From Pseudomonas lactis (lineage in GTDB: Bacteria > Pseudomonadota > Gammaproteobacteria > Pseudomonadales > Pseudomonadaceae): a DNA stretch of 64,000 nucleotides. Positions within the stretch are counted from its first letter, which is position 1, and each line of letters starts with the position of its first letter. Of this stretch, positions 35,791 through 45,169 are shown in pieces. The notes beneath the pieces were generated by a model, which saw only the letters and a program-made list of their open reading frames with translations, searched no databases and had not been told where the DNA came from. A program made the position numbers and the translations under genes. The stretch covers positions 61,578 through 125,577 of the forward strand of contig NZ_JYLO01000018.1 in assembly GCF_001439845.1 (NCBI RefSeq), in the 5' to 3' direction.

Positions 35791-36063
35791 TCACACGTCC
35801 AGCAACGCTTTATGCTTGATGTGCCGGGCGAACACGGCCATGAACTGCGGATCAAGCCGCGCGCCCCAGACCGCCAGCGAATGGCCGACGATCCATAGCA
35901 CTAATCCGGGAATCCACAATTGCAGGCCCAGCCCGACAGCGGCGGCCAGCGTACCGTTGGCAATCGCCACAGTGCGTGGCGCACCGCCCAGCAGGATCGG
36001 TTCAGTCAGCGAGCGATGCAGCGGTACTTCAAAGCCAAGCGCAAACTCCTCGGGCGTACTCAT
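35791..36063 (-). CDS. trbD: TrbD, VirB3-like membrane protein
   Basis: A 90-residue protein with a short cytoplasmic start (FEVPLHRSLTEPILLGGAPR) and two closely spaced helices, matching VirB3/TrbD. It is thought to work with TrbE in the inner membrane. Overlaps trbC by ATGA. Confidence 0.95.
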   Translation of the reverse strand: MSTPEEFALGFEVPLHRSLTEPILLGGAPRTVAIANGTLAAAVGLGLQLWIPGLVLWIVGHSLAVWGARLDPQFMAVFARHIKHKALLDV

Positions 36064-36437
36064 ACGATGGCCCCGCCGGAGAAGCTGAAGAACGACAGGA
36101 AAAACGAGGACGCAGCGAAGGCGATGGACAGGCCGAAGACGATCTGGATCAACTTGCGAAAGCCGCCGCTGGTGTCGCCGAAGGCCAGCGCCAAGCCCGT
36201 GGCGATAATGATGATGACCGCGACAATGCGCGCCACCGGCCCCTGAATGGAGTCGAGGATAGATTCCAACGGCCCTTCCCAGGGCATTGATGACCCGGCA
36301 GCCTGCGCCGTGCCGGCTACCAGCAGCATCAAAGCGGCGAGCAGCAGTCCCTGTCCGGCAGGACGGGCCAAACGGCGCAGCCGTGCCAAGTTAAAAAGCG
36401 GATTGTCAGAAAGACGGAAAGCATCAACAGGCGTCAT
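36060..36437 (-). CDS. trbC: TrbC, VirB2-like pilin precursor
   Basis: A 125-residue prepilin: basic start, long leader with LLLAALMLLVAGTAQAAG, then two hydrophobic helices (VARIVAVIIIIATGLALAFGD and LIQIVFGLSIAFAASSFFLSFF). In related systems TraF trims and cyclises the pilin; a TraF gene is present in this element. Confidence 0.95.
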   Translation of the reverse strand: MTPVDAFRLSDNPLFNLARLRRLARPAGQGLLLAALMLLVAGTAQAAGSSMPWEGPLESILDSIQGPVARIVAVIIIIATGLALAFGDTSGGFRKLIQIVFGLSIAFAASSFFLSFFSFSGGAIV

Positions 36438-37480
36438 GGCCGTTCTCCAGAGTGTTTGAGGATTGAGGAAGGAATATCTGAAACAGGCGGTAGCTCGGGA
36501 AGCGACGCTTCCAACGCATCCGTCAGGTGATAGCCCATGCCGTCGAAGCCAACGACGCGGGCAATGGTGTCGATGCGGCGCTTGCGGCCACGACCGGCGA
36601 TATAAACGACGACATTGACCGCCTCGGCGATCAGCGCACGCGGCGGATTCACCGCGACTTCGAGAATCAGTTGCTCCATGCGCAGCAACGCGCCCAGCGC
36701 GGAACTGGCATGGATGGTGGCAATGCCGCCGGGGTGCCCTGTGCCCCAGACCTTGATGAGATCCAGTGCCTCGCCGCCGCGCACCTCGCCAACGATCACC
36801 CGATCAGGTCGCAGGCGCATCGTGGCGCGCACCAGCTCCTGCATGGTCACGACCCCGGCACGGGTACGCAGCGGCACATGATCGCGAGCGGTGCATTGCA
36901 GCTCGATGGTGTCTTCAAGCACCAGCACCCGGTCGCCGGTGGCGGCGATTTCGGCCAACAAGGCATTCGCCAGTGTGGTCTTGCCGGTACTGGTGCCGCC
37001 GGCGATCAGAATGTTCTGCCGCTCATGCACGGCCCGCACCAGAAAGTCCACGTGCGCGGCGGTCATCATGCCGTCGCTGACGTAGCGCTCCAGCGGAATC
37101 ACGCCCACGGCGCGCTTGCGCAGCGCAAAGGCGGGACCGGGAGCCGCCGGTGGCAGGATGCCCTCGAAGCGCTCGCCGGTTTCCGGTAATTCGGCGGTCA
37201 GCAGTGGCTGACCACGATGGACTTCTGCGCCAACGTGGGCAGCTACCAGCCGGATGATGCGTTCGCCATCGGCTTCTGACAGCTCCACGCCTAGCGGTGC
37301 GCGGCCCGATGACAGACGATCCACCCAGAGCGTGCGGTCGGGATTGAGCATGATCTCCACCACATCCGGGTCTTCCAGTGCGGCGGCGATCAGCGGCCCC
37401 ATCGCGGTGCGCAGCATCTGGATACGGCGATCCAGTGAGGTGGATAGAGAGGATGGCGAAGACTGCGGCGCGGCGTTCAT
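36434..37480 (-). CDS. trbB: TrbB, VirB11-like ATPase
   Basis: A 348-residue hexameric traffic ATPase with Walker A GGTSTGKT near residue 160, the Asp box VLVLEDTIEL, the Walker B-type RPDRVIVGEVRGGEAL and the His box GHPGGIATIHA. It acts at the cytoplasmic base of the channel. First gene of the trb series; overlaps the preceding ribbon-helix-helix gene. Confidence 0.95.
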   Translation of the reverse strand: MNAAPQSSPSSLSTSLDRRIQMLRTAMGPLIAAALEDPDVVEIMLNPDRTLWVDRLSSGRAPLGVELSEADGERIIRLVAAHVGAEVHRGQPLLTAELPETGERFEGILPPAAPGPAFALRKRAVGVIPLERYVSDGMMTAAHVDFLVRAVHERQNILIAGGTSTGKTTLANALLAEIAATGDRVLVLEDTIELQCTARDHVPLRTRAGVVTMQELVRATMRLRPDRVIVGEVRGGEALDLIKVWGTGHPGGIATIHASSALGALLRMEQLILEVAVNPPRALIAEAVNVVVYIAGRGRKRRIDTIARVVGFDGMGYHLTDALEASLPELPPVSDIPSSILKHSGERP

Positions 37481-37941
37481 GAGACACGCTCCCGCTCGTC
37501 AAACGGCGCTGTCGCGTCATCCATTCGTACCGGTTCGGGGTGCAGTTCCTCCACCACGTCACGCACCAGGCTGCGACCACGCAGCAGGTGGCGGCCCAGC
37601 TGTTCGACAAACTGCTCGAACCTGGCCTTGCCCTGGGCGCGGACGGCATCCTGATGGGCTTCGGGAACCGGCGTACTTACCGTCAGGTAGTAGCGGACAA
37701 ACAGTGCCAGTGTCTCAATCTGGATATTCTGGTCGCGCTCCAGACGCTCGAACTGGCGCGACAGCCGATCCAGCCGCTTGGCGATGGCCGCCTCGCGCTG
37801 GTCGCCTGCGTCCGGCGACAGCCAGGACGCCAGCGCGGCGGCGACGATGGACGACTTGGAGACGCCTTTCTTGGCGGCCAGTGCGTTCAGGCGCTTGGCG
37901 TGGTCGGGGTGGATGAAGAGATTCAGGCGGGCTTGGCTCAT
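37477..37941 (-). CDS. CopG-type ribbon-helix-helix protein between traG and trbB
   Basis: A 154-residue protein. The first 50 residues (ARLNLFIHPDHAKRLNALAAKKGVSKSSIVAAALASWL) form a ribbon-helix-helix DNA-binding unit; the rest is helical and charged. This gene is regularly found between traG and trbB in Tn4371-type elements. It overlaps both neighbours by 4 bases, so it is co-translated with them. A role in control of transfer is inferred. Confidence 0.85.
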   Translation of the reverse strand: MSQARLNLFIHPDHAKRLNALAAKKGVSKSSIVAAALASWLSPDAGDQREAAIAKRLDRLSRQFERLERDQNIQIETLALFVRYYLTVSTPVPEAHQDAVRAQGKARFEQFVEQLGRHLLRGRSLVRDVVEELHPEPVRMDDATAPFDERERVS

Positions 37942-39941
37942 AGCTGGATTCCATCGTCAGGATCAAGAGATGCCAGCCGCGCCGTGCGTTGCAAGGTCGG
38001 ATCAAGCTGGCTTGGAAGAGAGGTCGAGAGAGGCAACGGAAAATCGTCGTCATCGAGCAGCGAGAGGTCGCTGGTCGGATATTCCGGTTCGGGGCTGTAG
38101 GTGGTGACGTCGGACAGCTCCGGTTGCTGGCGTGGGCCGCCGTCATCGGCCGAGTCACCCGACCCAGCCGTTGCAGCAACATCCGGCATGGCAGGGACGG
38201 CTAACGCACTCCAATCGTCGGCGCGTGCCGACGGGACATCGGCATAACCACCGTCCGTCAGTGTCGGCGGCGGCAACACACGGCGCTTGAAATTGGCGTC
38301 GGCGTAGTAACGCAGCTTCTTCGCCTTGATCGGCGCATGACCTGCCACCATCACCACCGACTCGTCGGTGGGCAGTTGCATCACTTCACCCGGCGTCAGT
38401 AGTGGCCGCGCCGTTTCCTGCCGCGACACCATCAGGTGGCCCAGCCACGGTGCAAGCCGATGGCCTGCGTAGTTGCGCTGGGCGCGTAGCTCGGTTGCTG
38501 TGCCCAGCGTTTCGGAAATGCGCTTGGCGGTGCGCTCGTCGTTGGTGGCGAACGTCACCCGCACATGGCAGTTATCCAGGATGGAATGGTTTTGCCCATA
38601 GGCTTTGTCGATCTGGTTAAGCGACTGCGAAATCAGGAAAGCACGCAGGCCATAGCCCGCCATGAAGGCCAGCGCCGACTCGAAAAAATCCAGCCGCCCC
38701 AGCGCCGGGAACTCGTCAAGCATCAGCAGCAGCTTGTGGCGGCGCTCCACGCCATCGCTGCCATCCAACGATTCGGTCAAGCGCCGGCCGATCTGATTGA
38801 GGATCAGCCGGATCAACGGTTTGGTACGGCTGATATCCGACGGTGGCACCACCAGGTACAGCGACACAGGATGCTCGGCAGAGATCAGGTCGGCGATACG
38901 CCAGTCGCATCGGGAAGTGACTTCGGCCACCGTGGGATCGCGGTACAGGCCAAGGAACGACATCGCCGTAGACAGCACGCCCGACCGTTCGTTGTCGCTC
39001 TTGTTCAGCACTTCACGGGCGGCTGATGCCACGACGGGGTGTGGCACCTCGCCCATGTGCCGTGTGGTCATCATCCGGTGCAATGTCAGTTCAAACGGGC
39101 ACGCCGGATCGGACATGAAGTTGGCAACGCCGCGCAGCGTCTTGTCTTCACCCGCATAGAGCACATGCAGGATCGCGCCGACCAGCAGTGCATGGCTGGT
39201 TTTCTCCCAGTGGTTGCGCTTCTCCAGCGCCCCTTCGGGATCAACCAGAATGTCGGCGATGTTCTGCACGTCGCGCACTTCATGCGTGCCGCGACGGACT
39301 TCCAGCAGTGGGTTGTAGGCAGCGGACTGAGGATCAGTGGGATTGAACAGCAGGCAATGCGAGAAGCGTGAGCGCCAGCCAGCGGTGATCTGCCAGTTCT
39401 CACCCTTGATATCGTGGATAACGGCAGAGGCTGGCCATGACAACAGCGTGGGCACCACCAACCCGACGCCTTTGCCGGATCGGGTCGGTGCGAAGGTCAA
39501 GACATGCTCGGGGCCTTCGTGGCGCAGGTACTGGTCATCATGCAAGCCGAGAAAGACACCCGCTGGATTGGTCAGTCCGGCTTTACGGATCTCTGCCGCA
39601 TCCGCCCAGCGGGCGGAACCATAGGTTGTGACCTGGCGGGATTGGCGAGAACGCCAGATCGACATACCGATGGCAACCACCACGGCCAATAGACCGCTGC
39701 CACCGGCAATGGCACCACCGATGTCAAACACATGCGATGCATAGGCATCAAAGAAGAACCACCACTCAAATAACTTCCAGGGGTGATAGATCGGCGTACC
39801 GAAGAAATCGAACCAGGGCGTGCCAAGGCGTACTTGATAGCCCAAGGCGGCGGCTGTCCATTGTGTGGCACTCCACACACCGGCGATCACGATGCCGAAC
39901 ACAACGGCAACCTGCCCGAACAGCACGTTCGTCCCCTGCAT
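37938..39941 (-). CDS. traG: TraG, VirD4-like coupling protein
   Basis: A 667-residue inner-membrane ATPase: two helices in the first 110 residues, then Walker A APTRSGKG near residue 149, Walker B LLMLDEFPALGR near 402, and FLISQSLNQIDKAYG. It hands the relaxase-DNA complex to the Trb channel. The last 90 residues are acidic and variable. The ATG at 39941 (MQGTNVLFGQV) matches family starts; the frame extends 21 codons further upstream without family sequence. Confidence 0.95.
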   Translation of the reverse strand: MQGTNVLFGQVAVVFGIVIAGVWSATQWTAAALGYQVRLGTPWFDFFGTPIYHPWKLFEWWFFFDAYASHVFDIGGAIAGGSGLLAVVVAIGMSIWRSRQSRQVTTYGSARWADAAEIRKAGLTNPAGVFLGLHDDQYLRHEGPEHVLTFAPTRSGKGVGLVVPTLLSWPASAVIHDIKGENWQITAGWRSRFSHCLLFNPTDPQSAAYNPLLEVRRGTHEVRDVQNIADILVDPEGALEKRNHWEKTSHALLVGAILHVLYAGEDKTLRGVANFMSDPACPFELTLHRMMTTRHMGEVPHPVVASAAREVLNKSDNERSGVLSTAMSFLGLYRDPTVAEVTSRCDWRIADLISAEHPVSLYLVVPPSDISRTKPLIRLILNQIGRRLTESLDGSDGVERRHKLLLMLDEFPALGRLDFFESALAFMAGYGLRAFLISQSLNQIDKAYGQNHSILDNCHVRVTFATNDERTAKRISETLGTATELRAQRNYAGHRLAPWLGHLMVSRQETARPLLTPGEVMQLPTDESVVMVAGHAPIKAKKLRYYADANFKRRVLPPPTLTDGGYADVPSARADDWSALAVPAMPDVAATAGSGDSADDGGPRQQPELSDVTTYSPEPEYPTSDLSLLDDDDFPLPLSTSLPSQLDPTLQRTARLASLDPDDGIQL

Positions 39942-40174
39942 GGCCTGGCCTCCGATTCTCCTGTGCAACCTTGCGCTGAAAGGCGACACAACAACGTGCC
40001 GCAATCACGAGGATCGGTGCCGGGTCAGTGCCGGTCAAAGACCGTTATCGGGACAAAGGTCGAGAAAAAAGCATGAGTTCGTGCAGGGGGAAAAGCAGGA
40101 AAAACGCCGCAAGCGAAGGCGCGTTGCGGCGTGTTGAGCAGAAAAGCAGAAAATAGGAGGCAAACTGCCAACAA

Positions 40175-40426
40175 TCAGAACTTCGGTGGATTCTCCGGTG
40201 GTGTGTACGGCACTCCATCGCCATAGAACCGCTTGCGTGTGGCCTCGGCCACTCGGTTGCACAGAGCGTCGCCCATCTTGGCGCGATCCAACTTGCACTG
40301 CTGGCGTAATTCCTTCAGCCGCACGGGGTCGTCCGCCAGTGACTCTACCGTTTCGGTGGCGGCAGGTTCGGATGGGCCACAGCCCGCCAGCACAGCAACA
40401 AACAACAACGACATGATCTTGTTCAT
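40175..40426 (-). CDS. eexN: Small lipoprotein, EexN/TrbK-type entry exclusion candidate
   Basis: An 83-residue lipoprotein: signal peptide ending in the lipobox LAGCGP (Cys near residue 16), then a charged helix with two cysteines (QCKLDRAKMGDALCNRV) and the terminal motif RKRFYGDGVPYTPP. EexN-like lipoproteins reduce entry of related elements into a cell that already has one. The terminal motif is nearly the same as the C-terminus of TrbJ in this element. It overlaps the LysR gene by 4 bases, so both are one transcript. Confidence 0.75.
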   Translation of the reverse strand: MNKIMSLLFVAVLAGCGPSEPAATETVESLADDPVRLKELRQQCKLDRAKMGDALCNRVAEATRKRFYGDGVPYTPPENPPKF

Positions 40427-41367
40427 GGCTCGATTTCCTCTGGGGTATCAGGTTTGCCAGATATGGCGTGTTTGCTGTCGGCGGGTGAATCGATAACACC
40501 CACCCGCTCGATGAAGCGTGACAGCGTTTGTGAAGGCTCACCATTCCGGCACAGTAAGTAGGTTGTGAGAACCGGCGAACGCCCAGCAAGAGGCCGTGCC
40601 ACAACACCAGGCTCACGGCTGGCGATGATTTGCGAAGCGCCGGCCAGCCCCAGCGCAAAACCCGCCGACACCAGCGCCATCATCAAGTCCAATGAAGTGA
40701 CCTGCTCAGCCACCAACGGCTCTGTATCCGCAGCGCGTAACACACGGGCGATCTGGCGCGCATGACCTTCGCACACCACCGGATCGCACATCACCAGCGG
40801 ATAGCGCAGCACCTCGTCCAGTGGAATGCGCTTGTGACTCAGGATGGGATGCCGTGCAGGCACTGCGACCATCAGCGGGTCAGACCAGACCGGCTCGGCG
40901 AGGATGCTATCGCCTACTTCGTCAGACTGCGCAAAGCCCACGTCGTACATATCATCAATCAGTCCCTTGATCTGTTGCGCCAGCGGCACCTCAAACAAAC
41001 GAATATCAACCTCCGGCTCATCCAAGCGGCATTGTGCCAACAAAGCGGGCAATCGCGACGGTGTAATGCCATCAGACAAGGCAATGCGTAACTGACCATG
41101 AAAACCATTGGCTGCTGCCCTTACGCTGTCACGCGCCTGCTCAAGTGCTGCAAAAACACGGGTCACATGCTCCAGGAACAGCTTTCCCGCGCGGGTCAGC
41201 CGCGTGCTGCGCGTGGTTCTGGCAAACAGCACCACGCCCAGTTCTTCTTCCAGTTCCTTAATGGCTCTGGATAGCGGCGATTGCTCTATGTGCAAACGCT
41301 CCGCGGCGCGAGCAAAATGAAGCTCCTCTGCCACCGCCATGAAACAGCGGAGATGTCGTAACTCCAT
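40423..41367 (-). CDS. LysR-family regulator of the transfer region
   Basis: A 314-residue LysR protein: helix-turn-helix ELHFARAAERLHIEQSPLSRAIKELEEELG, linker, and effector domain (GQLRIALSDGITPSRL and later SAGFALGLAGASQI). A LysR gene at this place, ahead of traG, is a constant feature of Tn4371-type elements and has been called TraR there. It likely controls the transfer genes downstream, including traG and trb. The inducer is unknown. Confidence 0.85.
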   Translation of the reverse strand: MELRHLRCFMAVAEELHFARAAERLHIEQSPLSRAIKELEEELGVVLFARTTRSTRLTRAGKLFLEHVTRVFAALEQARDSVRAAANGFHGQLRIALSDGITPSRLPALLAQCRLDEPEVDIRLFEVPLAQQIKGLIDDMYDVGFAQSDEVGDSILAEPVWSDPLMVAVPARHPILSHKRIPLDEVLRYPLVMCDPVVCEGHARQIARVLRAADTEPLVAEQVTSLDLMMALVSAGFALGLAGASQIIASREPGVVARPLAGRSPVLTTYLLCRNGEPSQTLSRFIERVGVIDSPADSKHAISGKPDTPEEIEP

Positions 41368-41615
41368 TTCCTCTCCTTAATTTTATGACGCCTTCAGTCG
41401 AACGGTGCATTCCCCATCGCGATCTGGCCATCTTTCTGCGTCGCTCAGTTGCCGGTAAGTTCAGCAATCACTTGGCTGGCTCGCGTCAGCGTGGCGCCTC
41501 TTATTTCCATTCGACGAAGGGCAATGCCGTCACTAAATTTGGTGGGCGCGCGCATCATTCCAAGAATCACTTTAAGATTGCTATGTTCTTATTCGGACGA
41601 CTCCTGCCCCCAAAC

Positions 41616-42483
41616 TCAAGACTTGACGAAGGCATTAGAGAAATCATTGGCGAAGTCGGCAAGGGTTCGCGGTGGTTTTCCTAATACACGTTGAAAATCA
41701 TCCGTAACTAGGTCACCCCAGTTCGTACTGTAGGCCGAGAAATAATCACAGAGCAGGTTCACAGTCCACTCATCCATCCCCTCATTTACTATTGCTTTCC
41801 AGGCGTCTTCTAAAGTAATGGGTACATATTTCACTTCTTTTTTGATAGCCCTGCCGATCACTTCTGCTACCTCGTGCATCGTTATGGAGACTGGCCCGGT
41901 TATCGTATAAGTCTTGCCTTCATGGCCAGGCGTGGTCAGAACTTTGGCAGCAAATTCGGCTATGTCACGGGAATCAATGAGGCCCATCCGGCTGTCTCCC
42001 AGCGGGAGATATATTGCCCCTTGTTCGGCGATGCTTTGAGCGGCCATCAGCAGGTTTTGCATGAAGAAGTGTGGCTTCACGATGGTGTAAGGTATTCCCG
42101 ACCCTATTAACTCCGTATCGGATAACCCATGCAGCCGTCCGTTAATGGTGGGGGCCGTATGGGATGCACCGATGGCAGACAGTCGAACAACGTGACTGAC
42201 GCCCGCATTTCTCGCTGCCCATAGTGCATTCGAAGATTGCTCTGGCGCACGTGGCCCGGGCGGGGTCAATAGCCAGGCGGTATCCGCCCCCTCAAATGCC
42301 GCTCCAAGCGTCCAGGGTTTCTCCAGATCGCCAACGCGCAGCTCAACGCCCAAACGCTCCAGGTTTTTCGCTTTAGCGGGGTTTCGCACCAAGGCTTTCA
42401 GGCGATGCCCGGAATTTTAAGTGCTCAATGACGCCTGATGAAATATCACTGGTGGCGCCTATAATTAGAATGTTCTTTGACAT
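41616..42483 (-). pseudogene. NmrA-like NAD(P)-binding protein, frameshifted near its start
   Basis: The frame begins at 42483 with MSKNILIIGATSDISS, a Rossmann dinucleotide motif, after an AGGAG site. At an A run on the minus strand (42415-42418) the frame shifts: the first frame ends soon after, while the next frame continues GHRLKALVRNPAKAKNLERLGVELRVGDL and the rest of a 285-residue NmrA-like protein (DTAWLLTPPGPRAP, YTIVKPHFFMQNLL). One added or two lost A would explain it. The gene is the last of the efflux operon, 13 bases after the HlyD gene. A homopolymer sequencing error cannot be excluded. Confidence 0.8.
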
Positions 42484-42496
42484 GGTTTGACTCCTG

Positions 42497-43549
42497 TTAA
42501 GTTTTTGGTTGGGGTTTGGCCTCTACATTGATGCTGGGGCGCACCGACATGCCGACACGCAAACGGTGGGCATCTTCCTGCCCCGGTTCCAGGTAAATAC
42601 GCACCGGAAGGCGCTGCACAATTTTGGTGAAGTTGCCGGTGGCATTGTGTGGCGGTACGGGGGAGAAGCTGACGCCGCTGGCCGGCCCGAGGCTTTCGAC
42701 GCGTCCTTTAAGCTGCACACCGGGCAAGGCATCGACCGTGATGCTTACCGGGTGACCAACCTGTACACGGGCCAGTTGTGTTTCGCGGTAGTTGGCTTGC
42801 ACATAGACTGCTTCCAGCGGCACAAGCGTCAACAGTGGTTCTCCCACACGGGCATAGCCGCCGACTCTGGCCTTGCGCTGGGCGACGACGCCACTAATGG
42901 GGGAAACAACGTTGGCATAGGACAGGTTTAAGTCTGCAGTGGCTTTCTCTGCTTCTGCTCCAAGCAGTGCAGCACGTGCCTTTTCCAGTTCAGCACGAAG
43001 GATCACTGTCTGTTGTTCGGCCGATTCCAGACCGGCGAGATCGCGTTCATGGGCAGCTTGTTGAATGTTCCATTGCGCGTCGGCTTGCTGGCGGGCCTGC
43101 ACGGTGCCGGAACCGTCGCGCGCCAGATTCGCGTAGCGGTTGCGGTTGATCTCGGCGAGCTGGAGGCTGGCGCTGGAGGCGGCAAGTGCTGCACGCGCCT
43201 GCGCGATGGTGCTTTGCTGGCGATCGATTTGGGCTTGCAGGCTGGCAATGGTGGCTTGTGCGCTATTGATGTGCGCCTCGGCCATGCTCACTGCAATGCG
43301 CAAGTCACGCTCATCAATACCTACCAGCTGCGCACCGGCTTGTACTTGCTGGTTCTCGTCAACGTCCACGCGGGTGATGACACCGGCCACCTGTGGAACG
43401 ATGACCGTGAAGTCAGCCTGCACATAGGCGTCGTCAGTACTCTGGGTAACGGCGCTGGATTCAGAGCGGTTGAGGATCAGGAAGGCCGCCACGAGGGCGA
43501 GGGCGGCAACCAGACCGGAAATGATACGAAAACGAAGCGTCTTGGACAT
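42497..43549 (-). CDS. HlyD/EmrA-type membrane fusion protein
   Basis: A 350-residue periplasmic adaptor with an N-terminal membrane anchor (IISGLVAALALVAAFLIL), a lipoyl half (STDDAYVQADFTVIVPQVAGVITRVDVDENQQVQAG), a long alpha-hairpin and the second lipoyl half with NLSYANVVSPISGVVAQRKARVGGYA. It links the MFS pump to the outer-membrane protein encoded next to it. Part of a tripartite EmrAB-TolC-like exporter. Confidence 0.9.
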   Translation of the reverse strand: MSKTLRFRIISGLVAALALVAAFLILNRSESSAVTQSTDDAYVQADFTVIVPQVAGVITRVDVDENQQVQAGAQLVGIDERDLRIAVSMAEAHINSAQATIASLQAQIDRQQSTIAQARAALAASSASLQLAEINRNRYANLARDGSGTVQARQQADAQWNIQQAAHERDLAGLESAEQQTVILRAELEKARAALLGAEAEKATADLNLSYANVVSPISGVVAQRKARVGGYARVGEPLLTLVPLEAVYVQANYRETQLARVQVGHPVSITVDALPGVQLKGRVESLGPASGVSFSPVPPHNATGNFTKIVQRLPVRIYLEPGQEDAHRLRVGMSVRPSINVEAKPQPKT

Positions 43550-43573
43550 AAAAACCGTTCCTCGATAAAGTGG

Positions 43574-45169
43574 TTAAGCAGCCACAGACGCTGCTGTGGC
43601 AGGTGTGGCAGAAGGCGTGACGGGCGGTGTGCTGGTCATCGCGGGCGCTGGGATACGCTGCATCATCAGGGCGAGGGGAATCATGAGCAGCGCTACCACG
43701 GCGAAGACGCGATAGATGTCCGCTGCCGCCAGGACATTGGCTTGCTGCGCGACTGTACTGCTTAGTGCAACCCAGCCCGGATCATCCGACGGCAGGCGGG
43801 CCATCAGTTGCCCGGCGTTATCGAGTAGCATTTCCGAGTGGAAGCGACTGCGTACGGCCGTGAGTTGCCCGATGATGGCGCCGCCTATCGTGGCGCTGAA
43901 GACGCGCACGATATGGACCTGGCCCGCCACGAGCGGCCCCTCCATGGGCTGCACCACACTGGTGATCAGGAACAACAGCGAAACCATGGTTAGGGGCTGC
44001 CCGAGCATGTGCAGCACTTGCACCCATAAAAACTGCTGCACCATCCATTCGCTGGTAATACCGGATGCCAGCCAATTGGCCGCCGCCATGCACAGCAAAC
44101 CCGCTACGAATACATAGCGGGCATCGGCCCAGCGCTGGTATAGCAACAGCGCCACGCATGAGCCGAGCAGCAGTTGTGGAAAGCCGACGATCAGACCCAG
44201 GGGTGCGCTCTGTGCCAGACGGAACCCCTGAAAATTCGCCAGCAGATTGGCTGGCAGCGTGACGGCGGTAGCCATCGTCATCAGCAGAAACCCGAAGAGG
44301 GTGATGCCGATCCAGATATTGCGTCGCGCCAACATCCTCAGGCTGACAAAGGGCGCCGGATGGAACCACTCCCCGATCAGAAACAAGACAAACAGTGCGC
44401 CACCGGCTACGAACGAAGCAACGATCAGTGGCGAATGGAACCAGTCCAGCCGTACACCTTGATCCACGCCGACCACCAGTAGCATCAGACCTGGTACGCC
44501 CAGGAGCATGCCGAACCAATTGGCTTGTTTCATACGCGGCAGGGCCAGTGGCATCTTCGGGATGCCCCAGCCGACCAGCGTGGCCGCCAGTAGACCGATG
44601 GGGATCACATGCCAGTAAACCCAGCGCCAGTCTTCCAGCTGGTCAACCCATTGAGAGGCGATCCACAAGGCGATATTGGGCGAAAAGGTGGCGACCAGCG
44701 CAAAGACGGCCAAGCCATGCAGTCGTATGGGTAACGGTAAGAAACGCAGACAAGCGACCATCAGCAAGGGGATCATCGCGCCCCCGAGCAAGCCCTGAAA
44801 AACACGCAAGGTCAGCAATAGAGGCAGGTCTTGTACATAGGGCATGAGCCATGTCAGCAGCAATGTGCTGAACAGCATGGCCAGATGGAAACGGCGCATT
44901 GAGAAGGTGATGGCAAACCAGGTGGCAAAAGGCATGGCGGCCAGTTCACCAGCGGAATACGCCGTGAGCAGCCAAGACGCCTCGTCTATGCCGATCCCGA
45001 GGGCGCCCCGCAGATCGGGCAGTACCAGACTGGGAATCCTGCCGTTAAGACCGGCAACGACCGCAGCCAGAAAAATACCCAGCAGACCGATAGCCATACG
45101 CAGGTTGAATACCGGTTGTGGCGGTGGGCCAGCGGGTGCAGCAGGACTGGCAGGGGTTGGACCGGTCAT
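43574..45169 (-). CDS. DHA2-type MFS efflux pump (EmrB-like)
   Basis: A 531-residue transporter with about 14 helices. It has the DHA2 pattern (VAGLNGRIPSLVLPDLRGALGIGIDEASWLLTAYSAGELAAMP and GALGGAMIPLL-like segment). EmrB-like proteins export hydrophobic drugs by proton exchange. It overlaps the outer-membrane gene by 4 bases and is followed by the adaptor gene, so the three make one exporter. The substrate is not evident. Confidence 0.9.
   Translation of the reverse strand: MTGPTPASPAAPAGPPPQPVFNLRMAIGLLGIFLAAVVAGLNGRIPSLVLPDLRGALGIGIDEASWLLTAYSAGELAAMPFATWFAITFSMRRFHLAMLFSTLLLTWLMPYVQDLPLLLTLRVFQGLLGGAMIPLLMVACLRFLPLPIRLHGLAVFALVATFSPNIALWIASQWVDQLEDWRWVYWHVIPIGLLAATLVGWGIPKMPLALPRMKQANWFGMLLGVPGLMLLVVGVDQGVRLDWFHSPLIVASFVAGGALFVLFLIGEWFHPAPFVSLRMLARRNIWIGITLFGFLLMTMATAVTLPANLLANFQGFRLAQSAPLGLIVGFPQLLLGSCVALLLYQRWADARYVFVAGLLCMAAANWLASGITSEWMVQQFLWVQVLHMLGQPLTMVSLLFLITSVVQPMEGPLVAGQVHIVRVFSATIGGAIIGQLTAVRSRFHSEMLLDNAGQLMARLPSDDPGWVALSSTVAQQANVLAAADIYRVFAVVALLMIPLALMMQRIPAPAMTSTPPVTPSATPATAASVAA

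Noticed and set aside
40175..40426. Reading the shared GDG-PYTP motif as evidence of gene duplication from trbJ
   Set aside because: Only the C-terminal 15-20 residues are alike; the rest differs in length, signal type and cysteine content.
41368..41615. A plus-strand frame of 99 codons between the LysR and NmrA-like genes
   Set aside because: There is no ribosome-binding site and no family match, and it runs into the antisense of the NmrA-like gene.
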